In this document: positions 52,476 to 60,314 of the stretch, one piece after another
How positions within the stretch are numbered: the stretch's first letter is position 1
How the letters are laid out: each line of letters opens with the position of its first letter
DNA from: UBA7236 sp964463165
GTDB lineage: Bacteria; Bacteroidota; Bacteroidia; Chitinophagales; BACL12
Direction of reading: 5' to 3'
NCBI GenBank assembly: GCA_964463165.1
Contig: CAYXBK010000002.1
Location: forward strand, 186,001-250,000
Length of the DNA stretch: 64,000 nt
Program-made: the position numbers and the translations under genes
The notes under the pieces: generated by a model
The model's input: the letters and a program-made list of their open reading frames with translations, nothing else
Told to the model about the DNA's origin: nothing
Database searches by the model: none

Positions 52476-52545
52476 CCTGATTCCTGATTCCTGATTCTTG
52501 ATTCCTGTTACTTGCTACCTGCTACTTGATACTTATTACTTTCCA
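52476..52545. repeat. Heptamer array, unit CCTGATT, overlapping the 3' end of carA
   Basis: Ten 7-bp units: CCTGATT (three times), CTTGATT, CCTGTTA, CTTGCTA, CCTGCTA, CTTGATA, CTTATTA and CTTTCCA. The carA stop codon (52508-52510) lies inside it, so units 5-10 encode the last dozen residues of CarA. Confidence 0.8.
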
Positions 52546-53635
52546 CCATTTTCACAAATTCATCAAACAAATATCTCGCATCGTGCGGGCCCGGTGTTGC
52601 TTCCGGATGATATTGCACACTGAATGCTTTTTTATCTGTTAAACGAAATCCTTCAATTGTATCGTCATTTAAATTCACATGCGTGATTTTTGTGTTCTTT
52701 GAATTTCGGATCTGATCTTCACGCACACCGAATCCGTGATTTTGTGTTGTGATCTCACATAAACCTGTTTCAAGATTTTTTACCGGGTGATTACAACCGC
52801 GATGTCCGTGATGTAATTTATATGTTGAAATTCCATTTGCAAGTGCAAGTAATTGTTGCCCTAAACAAATTCCGAATAACGGCTGATCTGCATGTAATAT
52901 TTTTTTCACTGTCTCCACTGCATAATCCATACTTGACGGATCACCCGGGCCATTTGAAATAAAATATCCGTTCGGATTAAAATCCAGCGTGTCTTCAAAT
53001 TTTGTTTTGGCAGGAACAATTTTTAAATAACATCCACGGGCAGCAAGATTATTTAAAATACTTTTTTTCACACCATAGTCGAATACGATTATTTTTTTAT
53101 CTGCATCCGGATTTCCAAGAAAATAGGGTGTTGTTGTAGAAACTTTGCTCGATAATTCCAGTCCGTTCATATCCGGAACCTGTTCGAGTTTATTTTTCAG
53201 AATTGCAATATCAGTTGTCTCACTCGAGATGATACAATTCATTGCGCCTTTGCTGCGGATATGACGAACAATTGCTCTCGTATCCACATCGCTGATGGCT
53301 ACAAGATTTTCATCCAGCAAATAATCCTGGATCGAACTTTCGGTCATGCGGCGTGAAAAAGGAACAGTGTAATTTTTAACAGCCAGGCCGGAAATTTTTA
53401 TATGATCGCTTTCCACTTCATCGGCAAATGCCCCGTAATTTCCGATATGTGCATTCGTCATTACCAGAATCTGCCCGTAATAACTCGGGTCAGTAAAAAT
53501 TTCCTGGTAGCCGGTCATACCGGTATTAAAACATATTTCTCCTGTTGTTGTGCCTATTTTCCCGGCAGAATAACCGGAAAATGCAGTTCCGTCTTGCAGA
53601 AGCAGCACGGCCGGAACTTTCTGAATATTATCCAT
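52508..53635 (-). CDS. carA: Carbamoyl-phosphate synthase small subunit
   Basis: A 375-aa glutamine amidotransferase subunit for pyrimidine and arginine synthesis. I start at MDNIQKVPAVLLLQDGTAFSGYS, four codons after an earlier ATG. The amidotransferase site is GICLGQQLLALANG with the nucleophilic Cys; the His and Glu of the triad are in SVQYHPEATPGPHD. TGMTGYQEIFTDPSYYGQILVMT is the typical N-terminal motif. The C-terminal tail SNKYQVAGSK is encoded by a heptamer array. No carB is near. Confidence 0.95.
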   Translation of the reverse strand: MDNIQKVPAVLLLQDGTAFSGYSAGKIGTTTGEICFNTGMTGYQEIFTDPSYYGQILVMTNAHIGNYGAFADEVESDHIKISGLAVKNYTVPFSRRMTESSIQDYLLDENLVAISDVDTRAIVRHIRSKGAMNCIISSETTDIAILKNKLEQVPDMNGLELSSKVSTTTPYFLGNPDADKKIIVFDYGVKKSILNNLAARGCYLKIVPAKTKFEDTLDFNPNGYFISNGPGDPSSMDYAVETVKKILHADQPLFGICLGQQLLALANGISTYKLHHGHRGCNHPVKNLETGLCEITTQNHGFGVREDQIRNSKNTKITHVNLNDDTIEGFRLTDKKAFSVQYHPEATPGPHDARYLFDEFVKMVESNKYQVAGSK

Positions 53636-53683
53636 TTCAGGCGTCAAAGATACGGTGTGAAGTTTAAAGTTTTAGTGGGGATG

Positions 53684-53711
53684 GGGTATTGGTTATTGGT
53701 TATTGATTATT
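53684..53711. repeat. Heptamer array, unit GGTTATT
   Basis: Four units (GGGTATT, GGTTATT, GGTTATT, GATTATT) 48 bases upstream of the carA start on the minus strand. Confidence 0.6.
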
Positions 53712-53732
53712 AACGGATTTTATAGAAAACCG

Positions 53733-53795
53733 GGCTCCTTATTCTTGACTCCTGGCTCCTGACTCCTGACTCCTGACTCCTTTCTCCTGCTTTCT
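53733..53795. repeat. Heptamer array, unit GACTCCT
   Basis: Nine units: GGCTCCT, TATTCTT, GACTCCT, GGCTCCT, GACTCCT (three times), TTCTCCT, GCTTTCT. It is of the same family as 35462 and 52476. With the GGTTATT array it fills most of the 239-bp spacer between carA and the SRPBCC gene, which holds no gene. Confidence 0.8.
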
Positions 53796-53874
53796 GTAAT
53801 AAAAAAGTAAAAACTTGTCTGGCAATACAGAATGAAACCGGAAAAAGCTATTTTCAATAAATCAAATTTAAAAA

Positions 53875-54375
53875 ATGGAACCCTACAACTGGTCACAATT
53901 CACAAAGCGGATAGCGATAAATGCTCCGGTGCCGCTGATCTATACTTGCTGGAGTACCCGGTCCGGCCTTGAAAAATGGTTTTTGAGGATGGCAGAATTC
54001 CGGAATGCTGCCGGTGTCCTCAGGGAGCTTGGCGAATTTGTTCAGCCCGGAGATACCTACAGCTGGATGTGGCATGGATGGCCCGATGATGTAAATGAAA
54101 AAAACAAAGTGCTTGCAGCAAACGGGATCGATTTATTTCAATTCGGTTTTGCCGATGTATGCATTGTTACAATTAAAATTTCAACGCTGGAAAATTTCAG
54201 CATTGTAGAATTAACGCAATCCGAAATTCCGACGGATGATGAACATAAAGCAAAATGGCATTTGGGATGTCTGGAGGGATGGACATTTTATCTGGCCAAT
54301 TTAAAATCAATACTTGAAGGCGGGCTCGACCTGAGAAATAAAAGTCTTAAAGTTGGATTGGTAATTAATTCATGA
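53875..54375 (+). CDS. SRPBCC (START-like/AHSA1) domain protein
   Basis: A 166-aa SRPBCC-fold protein: WSQFTKRIAINAPVPLIYTCWSTRSGLEKWFLRMAEF is the family opening (an AHSA1 type), and FSIVELTQSEIPTDDEHKAKWHLGCLEGWTFYLANLKSILEGGLDL the closing helix. It is a hydrophobic-ligand-binding fold of unknown specificity. It is convergent with the mscS-like gene, 26 bases away. Confidence 0.85.
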   Translation: MEPYNWSQFTKRIAINAPVPLIYTCWSTRSGLEKWFLRMAEFRNAAGVLRELGEFVQPGDTYSWMWHGWPDDVNEKNKVLAANGIDLFQFGFADVCIVTIKISTLENFSIVELTQSEIPTDDEHKAKWHLGCLEGWTFYLANLKSILEGGLDLRNKSLKVGLVINS

Positions 54376-54401
54376 AGGCGGAACCGGGAGTTGCGAAAGA
54401 A

Positions 54402-55559
54402 TTAATTTTTCGAATCGCTGTTTCTCAAATCCTCCACCCGCAATGTTTGGGTTGGGTATGCGAACTGAGCGCCATTTTCCTTTACAATCCGCATAATTTC
54501 AAACAAGACATTATTTCTGTCGAACATATACGGTTCCCAGCTTTTATATGTGAGAAATATTTCAACCCAGATCTCCAGTGCAAATGTTCCGAAATTATAA
54601 AATGTAACGATCGGCTGATCATTGCTTTCAGGATGATTTTGCCCGTATGTTTTAATATCAATAATTATTTTATTTAAAACTTCTGGCGGTGTTTCATATG
54701 TTAAAGCAAGAATAAACTGGATGCGCCTGCTTTTGCGCAGGCGTAAATTACTGATGCGGTTATTGACAATATTTTTATTCGGAATAGTCGTATAACTCGT
54801 ATCCTGTGTGCGGACTCTCGTACTTCTGAATCCTACTTTTTCAATTGTACCCGTAATGCCGTCTACTTCAACAAGGTCGCCGACAATAAATGGTTTTTCC
54901 GTGAAGATCACAATGCTGCCGAACATATTCTGCAATGTTTCCTGCGCAGCAAATGCAATTGCGATTCCTGCAATTCCGGCACCTGCAACAAGCGATGTAA
55001 CATTTACGTGAAATACAATTCCAAGCAATGCCAGGATGGCAATGAGCCATACAAATATTTTAATCAGGTCTTTAAAAAATCCGACGATCTGATCATCATA
55101 AGGATCCTCCGTTTGATCTGCTTTAAAGCGCAGCACTTTAATTAAAAAATCGCCGAAGCGGGAAACAAGCCAGGCAATATTCAGGATGAGCAGAAAATGA
55201 TAAACACCAAACAGAAACGACTGAATGGAAAATCCCAGTAATTCTTTTGCAGTTGCACCATGTCCTTCAATCATATCATCTCCCCAACCATCGGGCAATA
55301 CGAGTGAGCGCATGCCGAAATAAATTGTGTTGAGAATGATAAAACTTTCTAAAGGCGCCAGCAATAAACTGAAAAATTGTTCGGTGAGTTTTCCTGCGGA
55401 TGTTTTGCGCAATAGCCAGGAAATAAATTTGCTGATCAGTTTGGAGATATAGCGTTTAAAAAGAACTACCAATAATACTGCACCCAGCATCCATGCATAT
55501 TGACGATAGGTGTTGTTTAATAGTTCGCGGTCAAAAAATTCCTGTATATCCAGCAGCAT
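54402..55559 (-). CDS. MscS-family mechanosensitive ion channel
   Basis: A 385-aa small-conductance mechanosensitive channel. Four or five helices precede the pore helix ATSLVAGAGIAGIAIAFAAQETLQNMFGSIVIF, which carries the Ala/Gly-rich pore lining. The following beta domain is diagnostic: EKPFIVGDLVEVDGITGTIEKVGFRSTRVRTQDTSYTTIPN. It opens under membrane tension to release solutes. It is a single gene, convergent with the SRPBCC gene. Confidence 0.93.
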   Translation of the reverse strand: MLLDIQEFFDRELLNNTYRQYAWMLGAVLLVVLFKRYISKLISKFISWLLRKTSAGKLTEQFFSLLLAPLESFIILNTIYFGMRSLVLPDGWGDDMIEGHGATAKELLGFSIQSFLFGVYHFLLILNIAWLVSRFGDFLIKVLRFKADQTEDPYDDQIVGFFKDLIKIFVWLIAILALLGIVFHVNVTSLVAGAGIAGIAIAFAAQETLQNMFGSIVIFTEKPFIVGDLVEVDGITGTIEKVGFRSTRVRTQDTSYTTIPNKNIVNNRISNLRLRKSRRIQFILALTYETPPEVLNKIIIDIKTYGQNHPESNDQPIVTFYNFGTFALEIWVEIFLTYKSWEPYMFDRNNVLFEIMRIVKENGAQFAYPTQTLRVEDLRNSDSKN

Positions 55560-55687
55560 AATCCTATTTCAGAAAAACAAAGGTAAGAAGATGTGTTTGA
55601 ACACTGTGAACCAATTAATAGACAAGCAACCGGTACATCGTGAAATCTCTGCACTTTAAATCGGATAAAAGATTTGAATTTTAAATC

Positions 55688-56848
55688 ATGATTGAAAAAC
55701 TGATCACACCGGTTCGCATATTTGATCAATTGGCAGATTGGACACTCCAATCCTATCATTGGGGAAATCATATCAGGATCAACAGGGGAGAAATGCCGGA
55801 TACTGCGGAATGTCTGATTGCACTTGTGGGCGTACCTGAGAGCCGGGGCAGTTTAAACAACAGCGGATCTGCATCAGGCGCAGATATCGTAAGGAAACAT
55901 CTCTACAAATTATCGGTTGGAGAATATGCACTGCATATGATCGATGCCGGTGATATTATAATCGGTGAAACAATTGAAGAAACCTATCAGCATATTAAAA
56001 TGGTAATGGAATGGTTTCTGGCGCAGCAAATTTTGCCGGTATTAATCGGAGGAAGCCAGGATATTACGATCGGACAATATGCAGGTTATGAATTTCTCGG
56101 GCAGGCAATTAATCTTGTTTCAATTGATGAAAAAATTGATTTGGATGAGCCCGAATTCTTACCGCCTTCCTGCACCTGGCTGAATGAAATATTTAATCAT
56201 GAGCCGCGGTATTTGTTTAATTATTCGGCGATTGCATATCAATCACATTTTGTTGCACCTGAAATATTAAAAACAACGGAGAATTTATTTTTTGATGCGA
56301 TCCGACTCGGACGTTTAAAAGAAAATATTCAGTTTGCAGAACCGGAAGTGCGGGATGCAGATTTATTGAGTATTGATATTTCTGCAATCAAGGGTTGTGA
56401 TGCAACGGGAAATGCAAATGTTTCACCTAATGGATTAACCAGCGGTGAAATTTGTCAGATCATGCGCTATGCAGGTATGAGTGATAAAATAACTTCGGTA
56501 GGTATTTATGAATACAATCCTTTATTCGACAATCAGGAATTAACTGCTCAACTCATTGCACAAATGATCTGGTATTTTGTGGATGGATTTTACAATCGTA
56601 AAAGCGATTATCCGATTGTGTCGGAAAAAGATTTTACAAAATATATCGTGAATGTCGGCGGCAATGAATATGATCTCACATTTTGGAAAAGCAATAAATC
56701 AGGACGTTGGTGGGTAGAAGTTCCATTTATTGTGCAGGCACGATTTGAACGGCATCAGCTGGTTCCATGCAGTTATGAAGATTACGAAGCAGCGGTTAAA
56801 AATGATGTGCCTGAAAAATGGTTGCATATTTTTCAGAAACTGAGCTGA
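55688..56848 (+). CDS. Arginase-fold (ureohydrolase) protein lacking metal ligands
   Basis: A 386-aa protein with the ureohydrolase fold. The order of conserved blocks is kept, but the di-manganese ligands are replaced: GGxH is GGSQ (Gln124 for His), DxHxD is DEKID (147-151, Lys149 for His), and the SxDxD block is SIDIS (229-232, Ser for the second Asp), followed by GCDATGNANVSPNGLTSGE. I conclude that it cannot hydrolyse guanidino or formimino substrates in the normal way. Databases often label this type formimidoylglutamase. It lies upstream of murF and the T9SS genes, convergent with murF. The extra C-terminal ~90 residues (KFTKYIVNVGGNEYDLTFWKSNKSGRWWVEVPF) are unlike arginase. Confidence 0.85.
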   Translation: MIEKLITPVRIFDQLADWTLQSYHWGNHIRINRGEMPDTAECLIALVGVPESRGSLNNSGSASGADIVRKHLYKLSVGEYALHMIDAGDIIIGETIEETYQHIKMVMEWFLAQQILPVLIGGSQDITIGQYAGYEFLGQAINLVSIDEKIDLDEPEFLPPSCTWLNEIFNHEPRYLFNYSAIAYQSHFVAPEILKTTENLFFDAIRLGRLKENIQFAEPEVRDADLLSIDISAIKGCDATGNANVSPNGLTSGEICQIMRYAGMSDKITSVGIYEYNPLFDNQELTAQLIAQMIWYFVDGFYNRKSDYPIVSEKDFTKYIVNVGGNEYDLTFWKSNKSGRWWVEVPFIVQARFERHQLVPCSYEDYEAAVKNDVPEKWLHIFQKLS

Positions 56849-56854
56849 AGGTTA

Positions 56855-56878
56855 ATCAGCAGATTAGCAAATTAGCAG
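56855..56878. repeat. Octamer array, unit ATTAGCAG
   Basis: Three 8-bp units: ATCAGCAG, ATTAGCAA, ATTAGCAG, between the convergent stops of the arginase-like gene and murF. It ends five bases before the murF stop codon. Confidence 0.6.
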
Positions 56879-56883
56879 ATCGA

Positions 56884-58164
56884 TCATCCTTCAATTATTT
56901 TTTCAAGTTTGATTCCTCTTGAACCTTTCAGTAAAATATTTTTTCCCTTTGCATTTTTACTTTTAAAATAAGCTGCCGCACTTGCGCTGTCATCAAATAT
57001 TTTTATTCCGTTTCCGGGCGAAGCGATTTTTGAAAAAACCGGGCCGACAAATAGTACTTCTTCAAAACCGGATGTTACGGCCAGCTCAAATATTTTTTTG
57101 TGTTCTTCTTCTGCATAATCACCCAGTTCAAGCATATCGCCTAAAATCGCAATTTTGTGTTCGGCGCTGAATGCAGCGAAATTATCAAGCGCAGCTTTCA
57201 TACTGCTCGGATTTGCGTTGTATGCGTCGAGAATAAAATAATTTTCTCCGATTTTTCTGAATTCACTTCTGTTGTTTGACGGAAAATAATTTTCGATGGC
57301 AGCCTGAATCAATTTATCGTCCACACCAAAATAATTTCCGACACAATAAGCAGCAATTAAATTGTCTGCATTATAATTACCGATGAGCTGTGACCTGAAT
57401 TCAAGGCCATGTGCAACGATCACCGCAAATTGTTCATTTGGTTTTATGGTTGCCGGATAATCTTCATCACCGGATTTTCCGAAACGCACAATTTTTTCAT
57501 AGCCTGCATAAACATCATCAAGTTTTTTCTCACCCGAATTTGCGAAAATGATCCCGCCGGTTTTCATGATATATGTAAACAATTCGGACTTCCCTTTTTT
57601 CACACCTTCCGGCCCGCCGAATCCTTCGAGATGCGCCAAGCCGATATTTGTAATTAACCCGTGCGTAGGTTGTGCGATCGTGCATAAAAATTCAATTTCT
57701 TTCTGATGATTGGCGCCCATTTCAATCACGGCAATTTCATGTTCTTTTTGAATCGATAAAATGCTGAGCGGAACACCAATATGGTTATTCAGATTTCCTT
57801 TTGTGGCATACGTATTATATTTTTTTGAAAGCACCGCATGTAATAATTCCTTTGTTGTTGTTTTTCCATTCGAACCGGTTAAACCGATAAGCGGGATTTT
57901 TAATTCTGATCGGTATGCTTTGGCAAGTTCCTGTAATGCAATCAATGTATCTGCAACCAGTATTGATTTACCTTCAATAAAAAAATCTTTGTTGTCGACC
58001 ACAGCGAAAGCACCTTTTTCAATTGCTGATGCCGCAAATGTATTTCCGTCAGACCTTTCCCCTTTCAGCGCAAAAAAAAGATTGCCTTTTTCAATATTCC
58101 TTGAATCAATTGTTACACCCGTGGATTTTAAAAATATTTCGAGCAAGTGATTTAATTCATTCAT
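56884..58164 (-). CDS. murF: UDP-MurNAc-tripeptide--D-Ala-D-Ala ligase
   Basis: A 426-aa Mur ligase completing the peptidoglycan precursor by adding D-Ala-D-Ala. The N-terminal substrate domain has VTIDSRNIEKGNLFFALKGERSDGN. The ATP loop is GLTGSNGKTTTKELL; the central domain has VIEMGANHQKEIEFL and NIGLAHLEGFGG; the C-terminal domain has AYNANPSSMKAALDNF. MurF-type motifs NPSSM and GDMLELG are present. It reads away from gldJ in the same direction after a repeat-filled spacer. The gldJ-murF pairing is recurrent in Bacteroidota. Confidence 0.95.
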   Translation of the reverse strand: MNELNHLLEIFLKSTGVTIDSRNIEKGNLFFALKGERSDGNTFAASAIEKGAFAVVDNKDFFIEGKSILVADTLIALQELAKAYRSELKIPLIGLTGSNGKTTTKELLHAVLSKKYNTYATKGNLNNHIGVPLSILSIQKEHEIAVIEMGANHQKEIEFLCTIAQPTHGLITNIGLAHLEGFGGPEGVKKGKSELFTYIMKTGGIIFANSGEKKLDDVYAGYEKIVRFGKSGDEDYPATIKPNEQFAVIVAHGLEFRSQLIGNYNADNLIAAYCVGNYFGVDDKLIQAAIENYFPSNNRSEFRKIGENYFILDAYNANPSSMKAALDNFAAFSAEHKIAILGDMLELGDYAEEEHKKIFELAVTSGFEEVLFVGPVFSKIASPGNGIKIFDDSASAAAYFKSKNAKGKNILLKGSRGIKLEKIIEG

Positions 58165-58242
58165 TGGATAAAAGTATAAAGAAAGTTAATCCTTGAAAAA
58201 GGATATGAAAGAATTCTGGCGATTTAAATATGCCTCGAGCCA

Positions 58243-58675
58243 GACTCACCCTCTCCTCCCTCTCTCTTGTGGAGAGAGGGACGGCACATATTGCATTTAT
58301 CAAAGATTTGAAAAAATAAATTCCGGTTTCCCTTTTTCAAATCAGGTACTGTCTGAAGATGACAGTGAAAAAATTCTGCAATCTCAAATTTGCAGAAACT
58401 ACGAAAAAATGAAACTGAAACGCCTTCTCTTCAAAAAAGAGAAGGTAAGGGATGAGTTTTGACTCACCCTCTTCTCACTCTCTCTTGTGGAGAGAGGGAC
58501 GGCACATATTGCATTTATCAAAGATTTGTAAAAATAAATTCCGGTTTCCCTTTTTCAAATCAGGTACTGTTTGAAGATGACAGTGAAAAAATTCTGCAAT
58601 CTGAAATTTGCAGAAACTACGAAAAAATGAAAATGAAACGCCTTCTCTTCAAAAAAGAGAAGGTAAGGGATGAGT
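58243..58675. repeat. Tandemly duplicated 215-bp element with hairpin ends
   Basis: Two copies, 58243-58457 and 58461-58675, separated by TTT and differing at about six positions (about 97% identical). Each copy starts GACTCACCCTC, which is followed by an imperfect hairpin (CCCTCTCTC with GAGAGAGGG), and ends with a perfect hairpin (CCTTCTCTT with AAGAGAAGG) then GGGATGAGT. The outer ends ACTCACCC and GGGATGAGT are inverted to each other. It resembles a small non-autonomous repeat (MITE- or REP-like). No transposase is present. The 560-bp spacer between murF and gldJ contains nothing else but the gldJ terminator. Confidence 0.85.
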
Positions 58676-58683
58676 CAAAAAAA

Positions 58684-58704
58684 AGCCTCCCAAATTGGGA
58701 GGCT
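58684..58704 (-). terminator. Intrinsic terminator of gldJ
   Basis: AGCCTCCCAA paired with TTGGGAGGCT in a compact hairpin. The plus-strand A-run to its left gives the U-run on the minus strand. It lies 20 bases after the gldJ stop. Confidence 0.8.
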
Positions 58705-58724
58705 ACAATTTATTTATTTGCCCG

Positions 58725-60248
58725 TCAGAATTTATTCAAATTCCTGTTGGTTTGATTTGCTTTTTTCGCTTTTTTGGTTTTCTTGAAATTATTACCGCCT
58801 TTTGTATCATTGTCCACATCACCGCCTAAACGGATCATTGCACAACGGAAACCAATTGTTGCGGTTGATTTATCTTCTTCCAGATAACGGCGGGAACCCG
58901 GTGAACACCAATACGCTTCATCTGCCCATGATCCACCTTTATATACACGTGATTTATCACTGATCAGGGTTGTCTGGCCATAATCATAAGTTACATTCGA
59001 AGTTGAATCACCATCAAGGTAATCCACCACATAACCTTTTTTGTAATTACGGCGGTTCACTGATTCTTCATCTTTTACAGGACGATATTTTATTCTTCCG
59101 AGAGAATCTGTGAGAGGGTAATTATCCTCATCCAGTTCTTTCGTCATATACTGATTACCTCTGTATGGATTTAAATCCTGCATATCAAAATATTCTGTAG
59201 GACGGTATACATCAGCAACCCATTCGTTCACGTTTCCTGCCATATTATATAAACCGTAATCATTCGGCATGAATGAATAAACCGGTGCGGTAATAATTGC
59301 ATTATCGTTTAATTTACCTGCAACACCGGCATAGTCACCACGACCACGCTTATAGTTTGCAAGCATTTTTCCCTGTGCCCATTTTTCACGTGCGGATGGT
59401 TCACGCAATGTATTGCCATCCCATGGATAAATTCTTCTGTCGGAGATCATCTCATTACCCGGAACGCGGTTACCAATCAGGCCGAGAGCCGCATATTCCC
59501 ATTCCGCTTCAGTCGGGAGGCGATAATCAGGAAGCATGATACCATCTTCCATTCTTACGGTCCTGCCCATTTTAGGATCCGAAGCATAAGGGCTGTAATC
59601 TTTTTTACCTTTTTTAATTCCTGATGTATAAATACCGGTTGAATATGTTTCGCCGGTGAAATTATCTTCTCCGGTTCCCATTGTATTTACATCAATATAT
59701 TTCTTTTCAGCAAGGATCATTTCGTTCACCCTGTCACTGCGCCATTTACAAAACTCATTTGCCTGCAGCCAGGAAATACCTACAACAGGATAGTCTTTGT
59801 AAGAAGGGTGGCGGAAATAATACTGCACATAAGGTTCATTGAAAGAGAGTTCTTCACGCCAAACGAGTGTGTCGGGTAAAGTGTTTTTGATGATTTCTGG
59901 AAATTCACCAAATTGTTTTTGCATCCAGTACAAATATTCGCGGTAGTGGATGTTTGAAATTTCAGTCTCATCCATATAAAATGAAGAAACCGTAACCCTG
60001 CGAGCTACATTGTTAAACTCGAAAGTAACGTCCTGTTCCGTCCACCCCTGTGTGAAAGTACCACCTTGCACCAGAACGAGATTCGGACCGGTTGCCTGGC
60101 CGTCGAACTTGTGGTTTTCGAAACCACCCCATTTGGTATCGTTGTACTTAAAGTTGGTGACAGAAGAACGTTTCTTGCAGGAAGTAGTCGCTGACATAAC
60201 AAGGAGAGCCATTGACAGGAATACTACAGGCTGAAGAATTCTTTTCAT
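58725..60248 (-). CDS. gldJ: Gliding motility / T9SS lipoprotein GldJ
   Basis: A 507-aa lipoprotein with a signal peptide ending TTSCKK. After SSVTNFKYNDTKWGGFENHKF, a GldJ-type opening, comes a formylglycine-generating-enzyme-like (FGE-sulfatase) domain: LVLVQGGTFTQGWTEQDV, SSFYMDETEISNIHYREYL, DYRLPTEAEWEYAALG, YGLYNMAGNVNEWVADVY and SRVYKGGSWADEAYWCSPGSRRYLEEDKSTATIGFRCAM. GldJ and GldK share this domain; the GldJ opening, the two long insertions and the murF and porU neighbours favour GldJ. It forms an outer-membrane-attached periplasmic part of the T9SS/gliding machinery. The C-terminus is Lys/Asn-rich. Confidence 0.88.
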   Translation of the reverse strand: MKRILQPVVFLSMALLVMSATTSCKKRSSVTNFKYNDTKWGGFENHKFDGQATGPNLVLVQGGTFTQGWTEQDVTFEFNNVARRVTVSSFYMDETEISNIHYREYLYWMQKQFGEFPEIIKNTLPDTLVWREELSFNEPYVQYYFRHPSYKDYPVVGISWLQANEFCKWRSDRVNEMILAEKKYIDVNTMGTGEDNFTGETYSTGIYTSGIKKGKKDYSPYASDPKMGRTVRMEDGIMLPDYRLPTEAEWEYAALGLIGNRVPGNEMISDRRIYPWDGNTLREPSAREKWAQGKMLANYKRGRGDYAGVAGKLNDNAIITAPVYSFMPNDYGLYNMAGNVNEWVADVYRPTEYFDMQDLNPYRGNQYMTKELDEDNYPLTDSLGRIKYRPVKDEESVNRRNYKKGYVVDYLDGDSTSNVTYDYGQTTLISDKSRVYKGGSWADEAYWCSPGSRRYLEEDKSTATIGFRCAMIRLGGDVDNDTKGGNNFKKTKKAKKANQTNRNLNKF

Positions 60249-60314
60249 ACTCTTGAAATTTTACAGACTTGAAATTTTACAGATAAACGCAAATGTATAT
60301 AACTTATTGCTAAA

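Noticed and set aside
58193..58755. Two similar small plus-strand frames (89 and 98 aa) in the murF-gldJ spacer
   Set aside because: Both translate the duplicated 215-bp element including its hairpins; the second also runs through the gldJ terminator and into gldJ. Base differences between the copies do not favour silent positions.
58725..60248. Assignment of the FGE-sulfatase-like lipoprotein as GldK
   Set aside because: GldK shares the domain, but here there is no gldL, gldM or gldN downstream, whereas murF and porU neighbours and the opening segment match GldJ.
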